DNA of 64,000 bases, from assembly GCA_031552845.1 (NCBI GenBank), contig JAVBMC010000042.1:13744-77743 (forward strand), read 5' to 3'. Under the pieces are notes generated by a model. It had not been told where the DNA came from and searched no databases. It saw only the letters and a list, made by a program, of their open reading frames with translations. This DNA is from JAVBMC01 sp031552845 (GTDB taxonomy: Bacteria; Verrucomicrobiota; Kiritimatiellia; RFP12; DVOR01). Each line of letters opens with the position of its first letter. Position 1 is the stretch's first letter. Positions 45,593 to 54,886 of this stretch are shown in pieces. The position numbers were made by a program, and so were the translations under genes.

Positions 45593-46051
45593 TCACTTCT
45601 TCTGCTCCGCCGCCTGCTTAGCCTCTGCCTCGCGCAATGCCGCCTGAGCAACACGGTTCGACATCGCACTATCCGATTCCGTCAGCACTACTACATCACG
45701 CACTTCCTTTGCCACATCGCCCGCATACGTCGTCCGTTTCTTAGCAATTTCCGCGAGTTCTTTTTGAATCTCCTGCCAACGGGCATCTGCCTCATACGTT
45801 GCCTGCAACGATGACCGATCTGACGGGTCGGGAGCCGTTTTTGCTAATTTCGCCTCCAGCAACCGCTTCTCCCGCATCAACTGCCCGGTTGTCTTCAAAT
45901 GCTCCTTATCAATCGCTTCGCGCTTTTGTGCAATCTCGCCCACCGAAGGCGCCTTGGCTGGCGGCTCCTCAGCCTGTTTTTTACGGCAGCCCGACGCCCC
46001 CAACAGAGCGCAGCAGACACCCGCCGTAACAGCTATGGACAATCTATTCAT
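45593..46051 (-). CDS. small coiled-coil lipoprotein, paralogue 1
   Basis: This 152-residue lipoprotein has a lipobox LGASGC, a Pro-rich linker and coiled coils with the block YEADARWQEI. This replaces the Cys seen in the other two copies with Tyr. It is first in a three-gene operon. The ATG at 46051 is followed directly by the signal peptide; the frame is open to 46117. Function is unknown. Confidence 0.68.
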   Translation of the reverse strand: MNRLSIAVTAGVCCALLGASGCRKKQAEEPPAKAPSVGEIAQKREAIDKEHLKTTGQLMREKRLLEAKLAKTAPDPSDRSSLQATYEADARWQEIQKELAEIAKKRTTYAGDVAKEVRDVVVLTESDSAMSNRVAQAALREAEAKQAAEQKK

Positions 46052-46938
46052 GACAACGATTAAAACACTTCTGAAGACCCAAGACCCGCCCCCGTTTTGA
46101 TGCGGCGGCGAGTCCATTTTTCACGAAACACAGCTAGAAAATCAACGGCAGTATATCACACGCACGCCGACAAGTAAAGCAGTAATTTCGCCATTCACCT
46201 ACTTCCCGCAACCCACTCGCCAAGAACTACCCATGCTCCCATCCCCGCAAGAAACTCAAAAACAGGAACGCCCCAGCCCTCACTCTCACCCCTCAAAATT
46301 ACCTACTATAGGCCAGCCAGCACTTCCGCTTGACATTCCCCGCCAATCTGCTAAACTGCCCCTTATCACCCTACTTCAACCATGTTCACCGCTTTTGCCA
46401 TTACTTTTCTCCCGCTCCTCTGCTACACGTCTCAGCAGGCAGGACGTGCCGTGCCAAAACCGCCGCATCGCGTGAGCAGTTCACTCTCCAAGAAAGCGGG
46501 CGTTCCATCCGTCTGATCAGTCGGATCTGACTGATCAATCAAACATATCATTTGTGCGCTGTCATATAACAAGTTAGCGCAAACACACACCTCACGCCAC
46601 CTCCCAATACGGGAACGATGCTCGATCGAGTATGCCCCCATGAGTGGGACGCCTCATACCCCCTAAGTGCTACCATCAATACCCCATCGATGCTACCACC
46701 AACACCTCGTGCCTGCTACCACCTATCCCCTATGAGGCCTACCACTCATACCCTGCGCCTACTACCATCGACGGGGTATTGCTGGTAGCATCCACGCGCC
46801 CTATCCCGTCCCATCAACAGATCCCTTGCATCCCTAAAATTGCCTTGCAAGGGACTCCGGAACGTGGTACCATACTCGGTGGTTCTGGTAAGTGAAACGT
46901 CCGTTATGGGCGGAAACATGACACAAGGGAGGCGCGAT
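46052..46938. other. 887-nt intergenic region
   Basis: I see no credible gene. The region holds a 9-bp inverted repeat TGATCAGTC/GACTGATCA at 46514-46537 and a 23-nt-period array at 46648-46831 (listed separately). It lies between divergent genes, so promoters for both should be here, but none is convincing. Confidence 0.5.
46648..46831. repeat. 23-nt-period intergenic array (8 units)
   Basis: There are eight consecutive 23-nt units starting at 46648, 46671, 46694, 46717, 46740, 46763, 46786 and 46809. Five of them start TACCA; unit consensus is roughly TACCAYC followed by a C-rich part and TGC. The period holds without an indel, although the units differ a lot. The 23-nt step is not a multiple of three, so it is not coding. 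Confidence 0.6.
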
Positions 46939-47796
46939 ATGCAAAGCAGATTGATAATGTTATTGGCGTGCTGTCTTTCGTTTGCGCTCGGCTGGTCGCT
47001 GCGCAAACCGCCACCCCCTGCCATCCTCGACGAAATCGAAGAACACAAATGCGAAGTGATGGATGTTCAGCCGAAAGCGGTTGAGGCAGACACCGACGAC
47101 CAAGCCTCCCCCGCCCCGCCGCCACGAGAATCCGCGCCTTGGGAACGCGTCGTCACCACCGTCTCAGGCTACGGTTATTTGACCGACATCGAACCCGGCG
47201 GCAAAGTCCTCACCTTCGAATCCAAACCCCTCCCCGACAAAGAAATCAAAACCATCCTCTTTTCTGTCGTTGCGCCGACTAACTTTGCCCATCGCTTTTT
47301 CATGATCGCTGCGCATGACAAGTGGTCCAAACCAATGGGAATGTGCGATTGGGAGATCGAACCTGAGCGTTATAAGCCAGGCCTCCTTTATGAAGACGCT
47401 GTCTATTATACTTTAGACCAAAAGCCTTATTCTCAAATGTCTATTGACTGCAGCGGGCGGCACTATGGAGAAAGGTTTTTCCTCGACGCCTCGGAGTTTA
47501 GCGAGTTCATACTTCAAAAAGAAACCATGTTGGCTTCTCGAATCAATGAAATTAAGCAATGCGAGGCCGAGATAGCACAATTGCCTCGCGATGAGACCAC
47601 GAAAAAACAACACTATCGTTTAAGGGCTCAACTTCGCGATGCACAAGGTTACACAAATGAATTAACCCGCACAATCAACGAAGCGAAGGAGCAAATCAAA
47701 TACATGGACGAACGGCGGGCGTTTGTCCATGAGGGATTGAAGCACGCTTTACCCGGAGGTATCATGGCCGAACCCGAGACGGCCTCTGATGAGTAA
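46939..47796 (+). CDS. membrane-anchored protein with C-terminal coiled coil
   Basis: This 285-residue protein has an N-terminal membrane segment at about 4-20 (MLLACCLSFALGWSL), a Pro/acidic linker to about 75, a beta-rich domain to about 190, then a coiled coil at about 190-265. I chose the ATG at 46939 because GGGAGG lies 6-7 nt upstream. The family is not recognised. It is followed by the small basic protein and tRNA-Cys but with a separate promoter. Confidence 0.7.
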   Translation: MQSRLIMLLACCLSFALGWSLRKPPPPAILDEIEEHKCEVMDVQPKAVEADTDDQASPAPPPRESAPWERVVTTVSGYGYLTDIEPGGKVLTFESKPLPDKEIKTILFSVVAPTNFAHRFFMIAAHDKWSKPMGMCDWEIEPERYKPGLLYEDAVYYTLDQKPYSQMSIDCSGRHYGERFFLDASEFSEFILQKETMLASRINEIKQCEAEIAQLPRDETTKKQHYRLRAQLRDAQGYTNELTRTINEAKEQIKYMDERRAFVHEGLKHALPGGIMAEPETASDE

Positions 47797-47840
47797 GTGT
47801 GTAGGACAAGTTAATTTTGGGCTGTTTTGCGTCTTCTGGC

Positions 47841-47869
47841 TTGATTAGGCCGAGGGGTTCTGGTATACT
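47841..47869 (+). promoter_or_regulatory. promoter of the small basic protein and tRNA-Cys
   Basis: TTGATT (47841-47846) and TATACT (47864-47869) are 17 nt apart. Transcription should start at about 47875-47877, only 3-5 nt before the ATG at 47880. Confidence 0.7.
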
Positions 47870-47879
47870 TCGCGCCCTT

Positions 47880-47975
47880 ATGGGACAACAATTACGTAAA
47901 GTGACTAAGCGGAAACGTCGCGAGGCTTACAAGCGCCGCGTGCAAGAACGTCTCCGCGCAGCCGCGAAGAAATAA
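47880..47975 (+). CDS. 31-residue very basic protein
   Basis: The gene encodes a 31-residue peptide beginning MGQQLRKVTKRKRREAY and ending AAAKK, with about half the residues Lys or Arg. It recalls the tiny basic, probably ribosome-associated proteins known from PVC bacteria. It has no ribosome site; the promoter is so close that translation is likely leaderless. The stop at 47973-47975 is followed 7 nt later by tRNA-Cys, so they share a transcript. Confidence 0.65.
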   Translation: MGQQLRKVTKRKRREAYKRRVQERLRAAAKK

Positions 47976-47982
47976 GCTTTCA

Positions 47983-48056
47983 GGTGCGATGGCCGAGTGG
48001 CTAGGCAGAGGTCTGCAAAACCTCGAACAGCGGTTCAATTCCGCTTCGCACCTCCA
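47983..48056 (+). tRNA. tRNA-Cys (GCA)
   Basis: This is a full cloverleaf. Acceptor GGTGCGA pairs with TCGCACC. The D stem is GCC/GGC. The anticodon stem GAGGT/ACCTC holds the loop CTGCAAA (anticodon GCA). The T arm is AGCGG-TTCAATT-CCGCT. CCA is encoded. Confidence 0.97.
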
Positions 48057-48081
48057 TCTTACCCGCAAGGGTTCGGTTAAT

Positions 48082-48110
48082 AACCGGAGGGTTTCGCCTT
48101 CCGGTTTTTT
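48082..48110 (+). terminator. terminator of the tRNA-Cys transcript
   Basis: AACCGGAGGG pairs with CCTTCCGGTT around TTTCG, followed by TTTT. It lies 26 nt past the CCA end. Confidence 0.8.
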
Positions 48111-48142
48111 GTGTTTCTTCGACCGGGCAGCTTCGCCCTAAA

Positions 48143-49006
48143 TCAAACGCCCAACACTCCACGCGCAAATCGGATGCGGCGTGAGTAGTCGCGGCGGATC
48201 TCCACATCGCGGAAGCCGGACTGTTCCAGCAGACGCGCAACGGGGCGGCCTTGGTCGTGGCCGATCTCAAAGTAAATCTCACCCCCCGCCCGCAGCACCA
48301 TCACCGCCGCCAATGTAATGCTGCGGATGATGTCGAGTCCGTCCACACCGCCGTCGAGCGCGAGCCGCGGTTCATGTTCTAAAATATGCCGCTCCAAACC
48401 ATCCACCACTTTGCTGGCAATGTAAGGCGGGTTGGAAACAATCAGATCAACGCTTCCCGGCTGGAATGCCCCGCAGCCGTCACCTTGCCGAAAGCTCACG
48501 CGCTGCGACAGTCCGCATTGTTGCGCATTCTCCCGCGCGAGCGTCAGCGTATTCTCCGAGATGTCGATACCGATAAAGGTGCCATTCGTCTTGGCATGGG
48601 CGAGGCTTAAAATAATACACCCGGTGCCGGTGCCGACGTCGATGACTGTGGGGTTCTCCCGCTGCCAGATGGGCGAAGTGAGCGCCCAATCGACCAGCTG
48701 CTCGGTCTCCGGGCGGGGAATAAGCGCACGTGAGTCAGTCTTGAGCGTGAGGTCGCGGAACTCCCATGTGCCCAACACATATTGGATGGGCTCCCCGGCG
48801 GTAAGGCGCTTGAGTCCCGCACGCAAGACAACAAGCTGTTCCTCTGTGGGCAGTTCGGCCTTACGCTCTAATAGTTTGAGGCGGGGATAGCCGAGCACGT
48901 GTGCGGTGAGGATTTCGCAGACGGTGACGGCTTCGGGCACCGAATGCTTGCGCAGATATTTTGCGCCTTCCTTCAGGATATGCTCAACTGTGACGGGCAT
49001 TGCCAT
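48143..49006 (-). CDS. prmC: peptide chain release factor N5-glutamine methyltransferase
   Basis: It methylates the Gln of the GGQ motif in release factors RF1 and RF2. The helical N-domain is at 1-75 and the Rossmann methyltransferase follows, with VIDVGTGTGC (SAM motif I) near residue 121 and the substrate motif SNPPYI near 190. The 287-residue length is usual. The ATG at 49006 overlaps the DUF3127 stop by one base (TGATG), so they are coupled; an alternative ATG is at 49000. Confidence 0.95.
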   Translation of the reverse strand: MAMPVTVEHILKEGAKYLRKHSVPEAVTVCEILTAHVLGYPRLKLLERKAELPTEEQLVVLRAGLKRLTAGEPIQYVLGTWEFRDLTLKTDSRALIPRPETEQLVDWALTSPIWQRENPTVIDVGTGTGCIILSLAHAKTNGTFIGIDISENTLTLARENAQQCGLSQRVSFRQGDGCGAFQPGSVDLIVSNPPYIASKVVDGLERHILEHEPRLALDGGVDGLDIIRSITLAAVMVLRAGGEIYFEIGHDQGRPVARLLEQSGFRDVEIRRDYSRRIRFARGVLGV

Positions 49007-49407
49007 CAGAATGGCAGGTCGTCATCCGCGACGTTCTCGAACGCCTTCGGGTTTCCGGAGCTGCCGGCAGACGGTGCGGGCATATCGTCAACATCAAACG
49101 CATCGGGCGCGGTGACTTCGACCTCGCGGCCTTCGGAAATCTTCTCAAGGCGGAAGGCCTGCAGGTCTACAAAGTATTTATCCTGCCACTCGCGGCCATT
49201 GACGCTAAAGGTCACCTTGACCTCATCGCCGGGCTTCACGTTGTCCAACAGCGCGCACTTCTCTTTGACGAACTGGAACTTGACGTGCTGCGGGAAACGG
49301 TCATCCACCAGCAACACAAACTCACGTTTGGTGAAGCCGCTGTTAAACGCCTGCACCTCCATGATCTTCTCAACCTTCCCGCTCATCTCATACGAAAACG
49401 ACGCCAT
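49006..49407 (-). CDS. DUF3127 protein with SSB-like acidic tail
   Basis: This 133-residue protein matches DUF3127, an OB-fold-like family found mainly in Bacteroidetes and PVC bacteria. The body ends near residue 95. A flexible Pro/Gly linker is followed by the acidic tip DDDLPF, like the protein-docking tail of SSB. This points to a single-stranded DNA or SSB-partner role, which is inferred. It is coupled to prmC by a one-base overlap. Confidence 0.8.
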   Translation of the reverse strand: MASFSYEMSGKVEKIMEVQAFNSGFTKREFVLLVDDRFPQHVKFQFVKEKCALLDNVKPGDEVKVTFSVNGREWQDKYFVDLQAFRLEKISEGREVEVTAPDAFDVDDMPAPSAGSSGNPKAFENVADDDLPF

Positions 49408-49446
49408 GACACACCTCCAAATTAACTGCGGGCATGATACCCAATT

Positions 49447-50253
49447 CTATTTCTCTTGTCGAGCGCAAAACGACGGCAGCAGAAGCGGAATCGCCCCCAG
49501 CAGATTCACCGCCGCAATCACCGCATAGCCGCCTAGGCTCAACAACACCAAATCCGCCGATTCCAACCCCAACGGCGAACCCATCTGCCGCGCGGCTACT
49601 TCGCGCACGCCCAACCCGCCAATCGAAATCGGCAACGCCGAAGCAATGCCCAACGCCGGAATGACAAACCCCAAGTCGCCCCACGGAATATCCAGCCCCA
49701 AAGCGAGAATGATAAACACGTGCGACCACACCCGGATGTTCTGCGACACCAACGCCCAAAGGGTCACCCCGCGCGTCAGCTTAAAACACAACCCCGCGCA
49801 CGCCACTGCGATCACCGCCGCTTGCACCCACCACATCGGCCACAAGCAGAACACGCCAATCAATAACAACGCCGCAAAGTTTACGCCACGGTCCAGCACC
49901 AAGCTCCACACTGCCTTCGGTGCCGAGCCATTACTCTTCACCAAGCGGCATCCCTTAACCACATCGCCACCCATATTGGAGGGAAGGAAGTTGTTAAAGA
50001 ACATCCCCACCACATATTCACGCAGCACCTGCTTAAATGGCAGACAGCCAAACAGCCTCCGCAGGATTGCATGCCACGAAGCCGCCCCCGCCACCGTCGC
50101 CAGCAGATAACACAATGCAAAGCTCAACAAGTGCCACGGATGATCCCACTTCAGATTGTCGAGCAAGTCATCAACCCCCGTCAGCTTGACAACAAGTGCC
50201 AGCAGTACAAGCGTCACAGCCGCCTTCGCAGCAACAATCAACTTCTTACGCAT
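49447..50253 (-). CDS. UPF0104 / flippase-like integral membrane protein
   Basis: This 268-residue protein has about six to eight membrane segments. The motifs FFNNFLPSNMGGD near residue 83 and PISIGGLGVRE near 210 are typical of the lysylphosphatidylglycerol synthase membrane region (UPF0104). No catalytic lysyl-transfer domain is attached, so a flippase- or transporter-like role in the envelope is likely. The gap to the polysaccharide deacetylase is 15 nt, so they form one operon. Confidence 0.85.
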   Translation of the reverse strand: MRKKLIVAAKAAVTLVLLALVVKLTGVDDLLDNLKWDHPWHLLSFALCYLLATVAGAASWHAILRRLFGCLPFKQVLREYVVGMFFNNFLPSNMGGDVVKGCRLVKSNGSAPKAVWSLVLDRGVNFAALLLIGVFCLWPMWWVQAAVIAVACAGLCFKLTRGVTLWALVSQNIRVWSHVFIILALGLDIPWGDLGFVIPALGIASALPISIGGLGVREVAARQMGSPLGLESADLVLLSLGGYAVIAAVNLLGAIPLLLPSFCARQEK

Positions 50254-50268
50254 GCAACGGGGCCAAAC

Positions 50269-51672
50269 TTATTTCTGCTCTGCGGGCGGATCAATCTTCT
50301 GCACCACATACAACCGCGCAGGTCCCTTCTCATCCGTAAAGTCGCACTGCACCACCAGCCACAACGGACCTTTAAACTCTTTCGGCAGTTCGCATGACCA
50401 CGTTTGCGCAAATCCAGACTTCACGACGGCGGGTTTGACCGGTTGCGCGGGCACCTTTAACGACGGCGAAAAGCGCGGCGTCATGATTAAATAATCCTTT
50501 AACGGCTGCTTGCCTTTGTTTTCAATAGTCAGTGTCACTGTCTTGCCATCGATCTTCAACACACACGCCAGCTCCGGAAATTTCTTTGATATCATTGCCG
50601 GCGCATACACCGCATCAATGCGCGTGGGGACGATGCGGCCTTTCGGAGCATCTAAAGCGAATACCTCATCAGTGCCCTTCACCGAAACATCATCCAAAGC
50701 AACCGACACCGCGCCGGGAATCTTTACGCACAGCGGTTCCGCCGCGCCCAACGCAAATGCTTCGGGACGCGTCACGGTGAACTCCACAGTCTTACCCTTA
50801 ACGGCCTTGCGTTCAACCTTGCTGTTGAGCGCTTGAATGCGGAAGCCGACGTATTCATTCTCGTTGCAATACCACACTTCGGGACGGTGAGCGTAGGTGG
50901 CGATAATGTCTTCAAGTTTCTTAAAGTTCTCCGCCGTATTCTGCCAGGTATGAATACCGAGCGTCAAGTGCGGCCCGCAGGCAAAACCCTTGGTCCCGTT
51001 CTGCTTGGTGAACTTTGCGATAGCCTCATCAAACAGCTTCTGCTGGGGATTGCGGTCGTCAATGGCGAAGGTGTAACTGCCGACCCATTCGTTCTTGCCG
51101 AGCTTGTAGAAGGAGGCCACATCCGGCCAGAACTCCGGACTGCCGAGCAAGCCCGCCTGCGTGAGCGCCTTGCCGATCTTCTGCGGCATGGCAGGATCAT
51201 CGGGGGATTTGTAATCGCAGAAGGGCAGCGTGAAGGTCGTCACCGGCGCATCGGCCATGCATTCGAGCTGGATGCGGTTGCCGATGATCTCGCCATAGAT
51301 GGCATTCTCGTTCAGCTTGGGCAAGTGCGGATGCGTCATGGTATGCGCGCCGATATTGCCGCCGGCTTTGAGCGTTTCGCGGGCGACCACATCCATACCG
51401 TCAAGTTTGTTGAGGTAGAACGACGCCTTGTATCCCTGTGCCGCAAGCGTCTTGATCATCTCGAGATGCTTGGGGTTGGAGTCGTCCCAACGTGTGGAGA
51501 ACGCCACCTTCTTACCGATCGGCATCGTTTCAATCGCCGCGGCAGCGGCCTTTGCTTCTGCCTCGGTCTTGAATGTCACCGACAGCTTCTGTTCATACAT
51601 CGGCAGCTCCAGTTCCGCCGCGCCTACGGCCAATGTCAACCCCAACGCACTTGTCCAAAGTATGCTCTTCAT
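50269..51672 (-). CDS. secreted polysaccharide deacetylase-like protein
   Basis: This 467-residue protein has a signal peptide at 1-18 and a NodB-like domain at about 50-290. Visible motif pieces are STRWDDSN near residue 60 and GAHTMTHPHL near 110 (the histidines of the metal site). The C-terminal 170 residues form a beta-rich domain. The enzyme could remove acetyl groups from a glycan outside the cell; substrate unknown. Its start overlaps the antiporter stop by one base (TAATG). Confidence 0.8.
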   Translation of the reverse strand: MKSILWTSALGLTLAVGAAELELPMYEQKLSVTFKTEAEAKAAAAAIETMPIGKKVAFSTRWDDSNPKHLEMIKTLAAQGYKASFYLNKLDGMDVVARETLKAGGNIGAHTMTHPHLPKLNENAIYGEIIGNRIQLECMADAPVTTFTLPFCDYKSPDDPAMPQKIGKALTQAGLLGSPEFWPDVASFYKLGKNEWVGSYTFAIDDRNPQQKLFDEAIAKFTKQNGTKGFACGPHLTLGIHTWQNTAENFKKLEDIIATYAHRPEVWYCNENEYVGFRIQALNSKVERKAVKGKTVEFTVTRPEAFALGAAEPLCVKIPGAVSVALDDVSVKGTDEVFALDAPKGRIVPTRIDAVYAPAMISKKFPELACVLKIDGKTVTLTIENKGKQPLKDYLIMTPRFSPSLKVPAQPVKPAVVKSGFAQTWSCELPKEFKGPLWLVVQCDFTDEKGPARLYVVQKIDPPAEQK

Positions 51673-53261
51673 TAATCGTCCTCGTTATCTATTAAATCTT
51701 CATCCGCCTCGCCGCGTCCCTTGCCGCGGATCTTGCGCACCATCGCCCTCAAACGGCGCGTCAGGCTGACCTTGCGCCCGAACTCCGGCATCACGCCCAA
51801 CAGCGCCCCGGCCTTTCGCAAATCTTCCTCATGCCCAAGAATCATCAAGCCGTCATGCGCTTGAATCTCCGTGGCGCCACGCGGCACGACAAATCCCCGT
51901 CCGCGGCGGATGAGCAGCACCAACGCACCCGACGGCAGATCCAACTCCGTCAGTTTGAGGCCGACGCACGAGGAGTCTGCCTCGATATCAAACTCATACA
52001 TCTCGCTGTTCAGGTTGCCGGTGTAGTCAAACTCCAACGGCACCCGCAGACGCGCCCGGATCGGACGGTCGAGCCTGAGCGCACGCGCCACCGGCATGAG
52101 CGTCTTACCCTGCACCAGCACCGACAGCACCACGATCATGAAAACGATGGTGAAGATCAACTGCACTTCAGGATCGGCGCCGCCTTTGACCATCAGCGGA
52201 ATCGTCGCCAACATAATCGGCGCGCCGCCGCGCAGGCCGACCCATGATACGAACCAACGTTCCTTCCAGCTGAACTTGCTGCCCAGCATACACGCCAACA
52301 CCGCGATCGGACGCGCCACGAACATCAGGAACAGTACTGTCGGCACAGCCACCTTCCACGCCGTCCCGAATACATGCACCGGCACCAGCAGTCCCAGCGT
52401 CGTAAACAGCAGCACCTGCATCAGCCAAGAAATTGCATCATGAAACCGCCGCATGCTGTTCTTGTAAACGAAGTTCACATTGCCCAACACCATGCCGCTC
52501 GCATACACCGCGATAAATCCGTTGCCCGACAGACTCTCTGCCCCGGCATACGATAGCAGCACGCCCGCGATACCCAGCACATAATACAGCCCGTCGTAGT
52601 CGAAATCGATCCGATTGAACAGCCACACGATGAACGCCGATATCGCGCAACCCACCGCTATGCCGATGCTCATTTTCATAAAGAACGCCGGGATGATCGA
52701 CCAGAATGACCCACCGCCGCCCGTCAGCATACCCATTGCAAACACCGTCAAGAACAACGCCATCGGATCATTGCTGCCAGACTCAAACTCCAGCAGGTTC
52801 TTCAAACGTTCGCGCAGCCCCACGCCGCGGCTGCGGAAGATCGCAAACACCGCCGCCGCATCGGTTGACGATACAATCGAACCCAGCAGAAAGCACATAG
52901 TCGGCACCATCGCGCCGCCCATCAGCACCCACACAAATCCACCCGTCAGCACCGCCGTCGCCAACACGCCTATACTCGCGAGCACGAGGCCGATGCCGAT
53001 GATCGGCACGACCGAATGCCATTTGGTATCAAACCCGCCGGAGAACAGGATAAACGCCAGCGCCACCGAGCCCAATATATTCGCCCCGCGTTCGGTCGGC
53101 ACCAGCATATCCACCATGCCATACCAATTCACGCCGATACCGATTGCCAAGAACACCAACAGCACCGGCACATTCAGCCAACCCGCCAGCTTACTCGAAC
53201 ACGCCGCCGCCAACAACAACCCGGCAAAAATCAAAATCCCAACCAATACCGCTGAATCCAT
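51672..53261 (-). CDS. CPA1-family cation/proton antiporter (NhaP2-like)
   Basis: This 529-residue protein has about 12 membrane segments. Conserved motifs are SSTDAAAVF near residue 130 and ESGSNDPMA near 160, with VGLRGGAPI near 340. A soluble TrkA-C-like domain follows at about 415-495 (SGALVLLIRRG, ILGHEEDLRKA). It probably exports K+ or Na+ in exchange for H+. It is upstream of the deacetylase and coupled to it. Confidence 0.9.
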   Translation of the reverse strand: MDSAVLVGILIFAGLLLAAACSSKLAGWLNVPVLLVFLAIGIGVNWYGMVDMLVPTERGANILGSVALAFILFSGGFDTKWHSVVPIIGIGLVLASIGVLATAVLTGGFVWVLMGGAMVPTMCFLLGSIVSSTDAAAVFAIFRSRGVGLRERLKNLLEFESGSNDPMALFLTVFAMGMLTGGGGSFWSIIPAFFMKMSIGIAVGCAISAFIVWLFNRIDFDYDGLYYVLGIAGVLLSYAGAESLSGNGFIAVYASGMVLGNVNFVYKNSMRRFHDAISWLMQVLLFTTLGLLVPVHVFGTAWKVAVPTVLFLMFVARPIAVLACMLGSKFSWKERWFVSWVGLRGGAPIMLATIPLMVKGGADPEVQLIFTIVFMIVVLSVLVQGKTLMPVARALRLDRPIRARLRVPLEFDYTGNLNSEMYEFDIEADSSCVGLKLTELDLPSGALVLLIRRGRGFVVPRGATEIQAHDGLMILGHEEDLRKAGALLGVMPEFGRKVSLTRRLRAMVRKIRGKGRGEADEDLIDNEDD

Positions 53262-53298
53262 CCAAATCCCTCAATCAACCGCCGCCTCGAAACGCGGC

Positions 53299-54702
53299 CT
53301 ATAAGTTTCTAAACATCTGCCCCGGTGCCGGCGCCACAGCATGCTGTGCTCCATGAGCCTTCAACAGCTCCACCATCGCCGTCACCTTATCAAGCTCACC
53401 ATGAATCGCAAACACCTCTTTCAGCGCCGGCCCATTCACCCGATCAAACCAATTCATCAACGCCGTCCGATCCGCATGCGCCGACAGCGCATTAATCGTA
53501 TGCACCCGTGCCCGCAGCTTATACGGCGTCCCCAAGATATTCAGCGGACTCACATGCTCCACAATCCGCCGCCCCAACGTATTCTCAGCCTGATAACCCA
53601 CAATCAAAATAATGTTCGACGGATCCCCCACGTTGTTCGCCAAATGATGCAGAATCCGCCCGCCTTCGCACATCCCCGAAGCCGAGATAATCACCATCGG
53701 CCCCCCGCGATCCGCCAGCGCCTTCGACTCATCTGCCGACTCAATAAACCGCACGCCCGGAATCTTCATCGGGTTAATCCCTCTCCGCAGCAGTGCCGAA
53801 GCCTCATCATCGAAACACTCTCGATGCCGGTCATAAATCTTCGTCGCCGCCAACGACAGCGGACTATCCACAAATATCGGCGTCTCCGGAATCCGCCGCG
53901 CCATCAGCAACTCATTCAAATAATACAGAATCTGCTGTGTGCGCCCCACGCTGAATGCCGGAATAATCAGCTTCGACCGCTGCTGATGGATATCATCAAT
54001 AAACCCCTTCAACCGCCCCTTCACATCCTCATGCGGCGGATGGTCACGATCCGCATACGTACTCTCAATCAACAGCACATCCGGCGTCTCCGGATAATCA
54101 TGATCCTGCAGCAACGGCTGATTCGGCTGCCCCAAGTCCCCCGTAAACAACAGCCGCTTCAACTTCCCATTCGGCAGCTTCGCGCCAACCTCCACCAACG
54201 CCGAACCCAGAATATGCCCCGCGTCATGAAACATCGCAAACAGCCCATCCCCCAGCTTCACCACCCCCTTCAACGGCTCCGGCTCAAAGTGCGACAACAC
54301 CTCATCAACATCCCTCTCCTCATACAACGGCTCAAACAAATTCTTCCCCTGGTCGCGCCGCTTACGGTTCACCACCTCCAAATCCATCTGCTGGATATGC
54401 GCCGAATCCCGCAGCAGCACGCTGCACAAATCCGCCGTCGCCGGCGTACAATAAATCTTACCCTTAAACCCGTTACGCGTCAAAGACGGCAAATTGCCGC
54501 AATGATCAATATGTGCATGCGACAGCAAGACACAGTCAATCGACGTCGGATCCACCGCCAAATTCCGGTTCCTCTCGAACGCCTCTTTACGACGCCCCTG
54601 AAACAACCCGCAATCCAGCAAAATACGCTTACCCGCCACCTCCACCACGTGCATCGACCCCGTCGTCGATTGCGCCGCACCCTGGAACGTCAAATTAAAC
54701 AT
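53299..54702 (-). CDS. beta-CASP metallo-beta-lactamase RNA hydrolase
   Basis: This 467-residue MBL-fold enzyme has HAHIDH (metal motif) near residue 63, a FTGDLGQ block near 195, a GMCEGGRI segment near 345 and SAHADR near 425. Together these mark the beta-CASP group of RNA-processing nucleases. GGAGG lies 6 nt before the ATG. It lies 37 nt from the antiporter start and may share its transcript. RNA substrate is not known. Confidence 0.9.
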   Translation of the reverse strand: MFNLTFQGAAQSTTGSMHVVEVAGKRILLDCGLFQGRRKEAFERNRNLAVDPTSIDCVLLSHAHIDHCGNLPSLTRNGFKGKIYCTPATADLCSVLLRDSAHIQQMDLEVVNRKRRDQGKNLFEPLYEERDVDEVLSHFEPEPLKGVVKLGDGLFAMFHDAGHILGSALVEVGAKLPNGKLKRLLFTGDLGQPNQPLLQDHDYPETPDVLLIESTYADRDHPPHEDVKGRLKGFIDDIHQQRSKLIIPAFSVGRTQQILYYLNELLMARRIPETPIFVDSPLSLAATKIYDRHRECFDDEASALLRRGINPMKIPGVRFIESADESKALADRGGPMVIISASGMCEGGRILHHLANNVGDPSNIILIVGYQAENTLGRRIVEHVSPLNILGTPYKLRARVHTINALSAHADRTALMNWFDRVNGPALKEVFAIHGELDKVTAMVELLKAHGAQHAVAPAPGQMFRNL

Positions 54703-54841
54703 ATCCCGCCTCCGGTTAGGTTAACAAAGAGTCGGGCAATTCTACCATGCAACGCCTCAAAAAACAACACTATTCACCCCAAAACCCAAAATAGTTCCCG
54801 CGCGTCCACATAATACAGACGCCCCTCCGCCCACCCACAAT

Positions 54842-54874
54842 AAAAAAGGAGTACGAGACCAACTCTCATACTCC
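54842..54874 (-). terminator. terminator of tRNA-Arg
   Basis: On the minus strand GGAGTATGAGA pairs with TCTCGTACTCC around a 5-nt loop, followed by a T6 run. It lies 13 nt past the tRNA 3' end. Confidence 0.85.
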
Positions 54875-54886
54875 CTCTAAAAAGAC

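Noticed and set aside
46514..46537. Inverted repeat TGATCAGTC/GACTGATCA as a terminator
   Set aside because: No T-run and no gene ends nearby in either direction; looks like a simple GATC-type repeat.
53341..54813. Plus-strand open frame of 490 codons
   Set aside because: Antisense to the beta-CASP hydrolase; composition is Arg/His/Pro/Gln-rich without domains.
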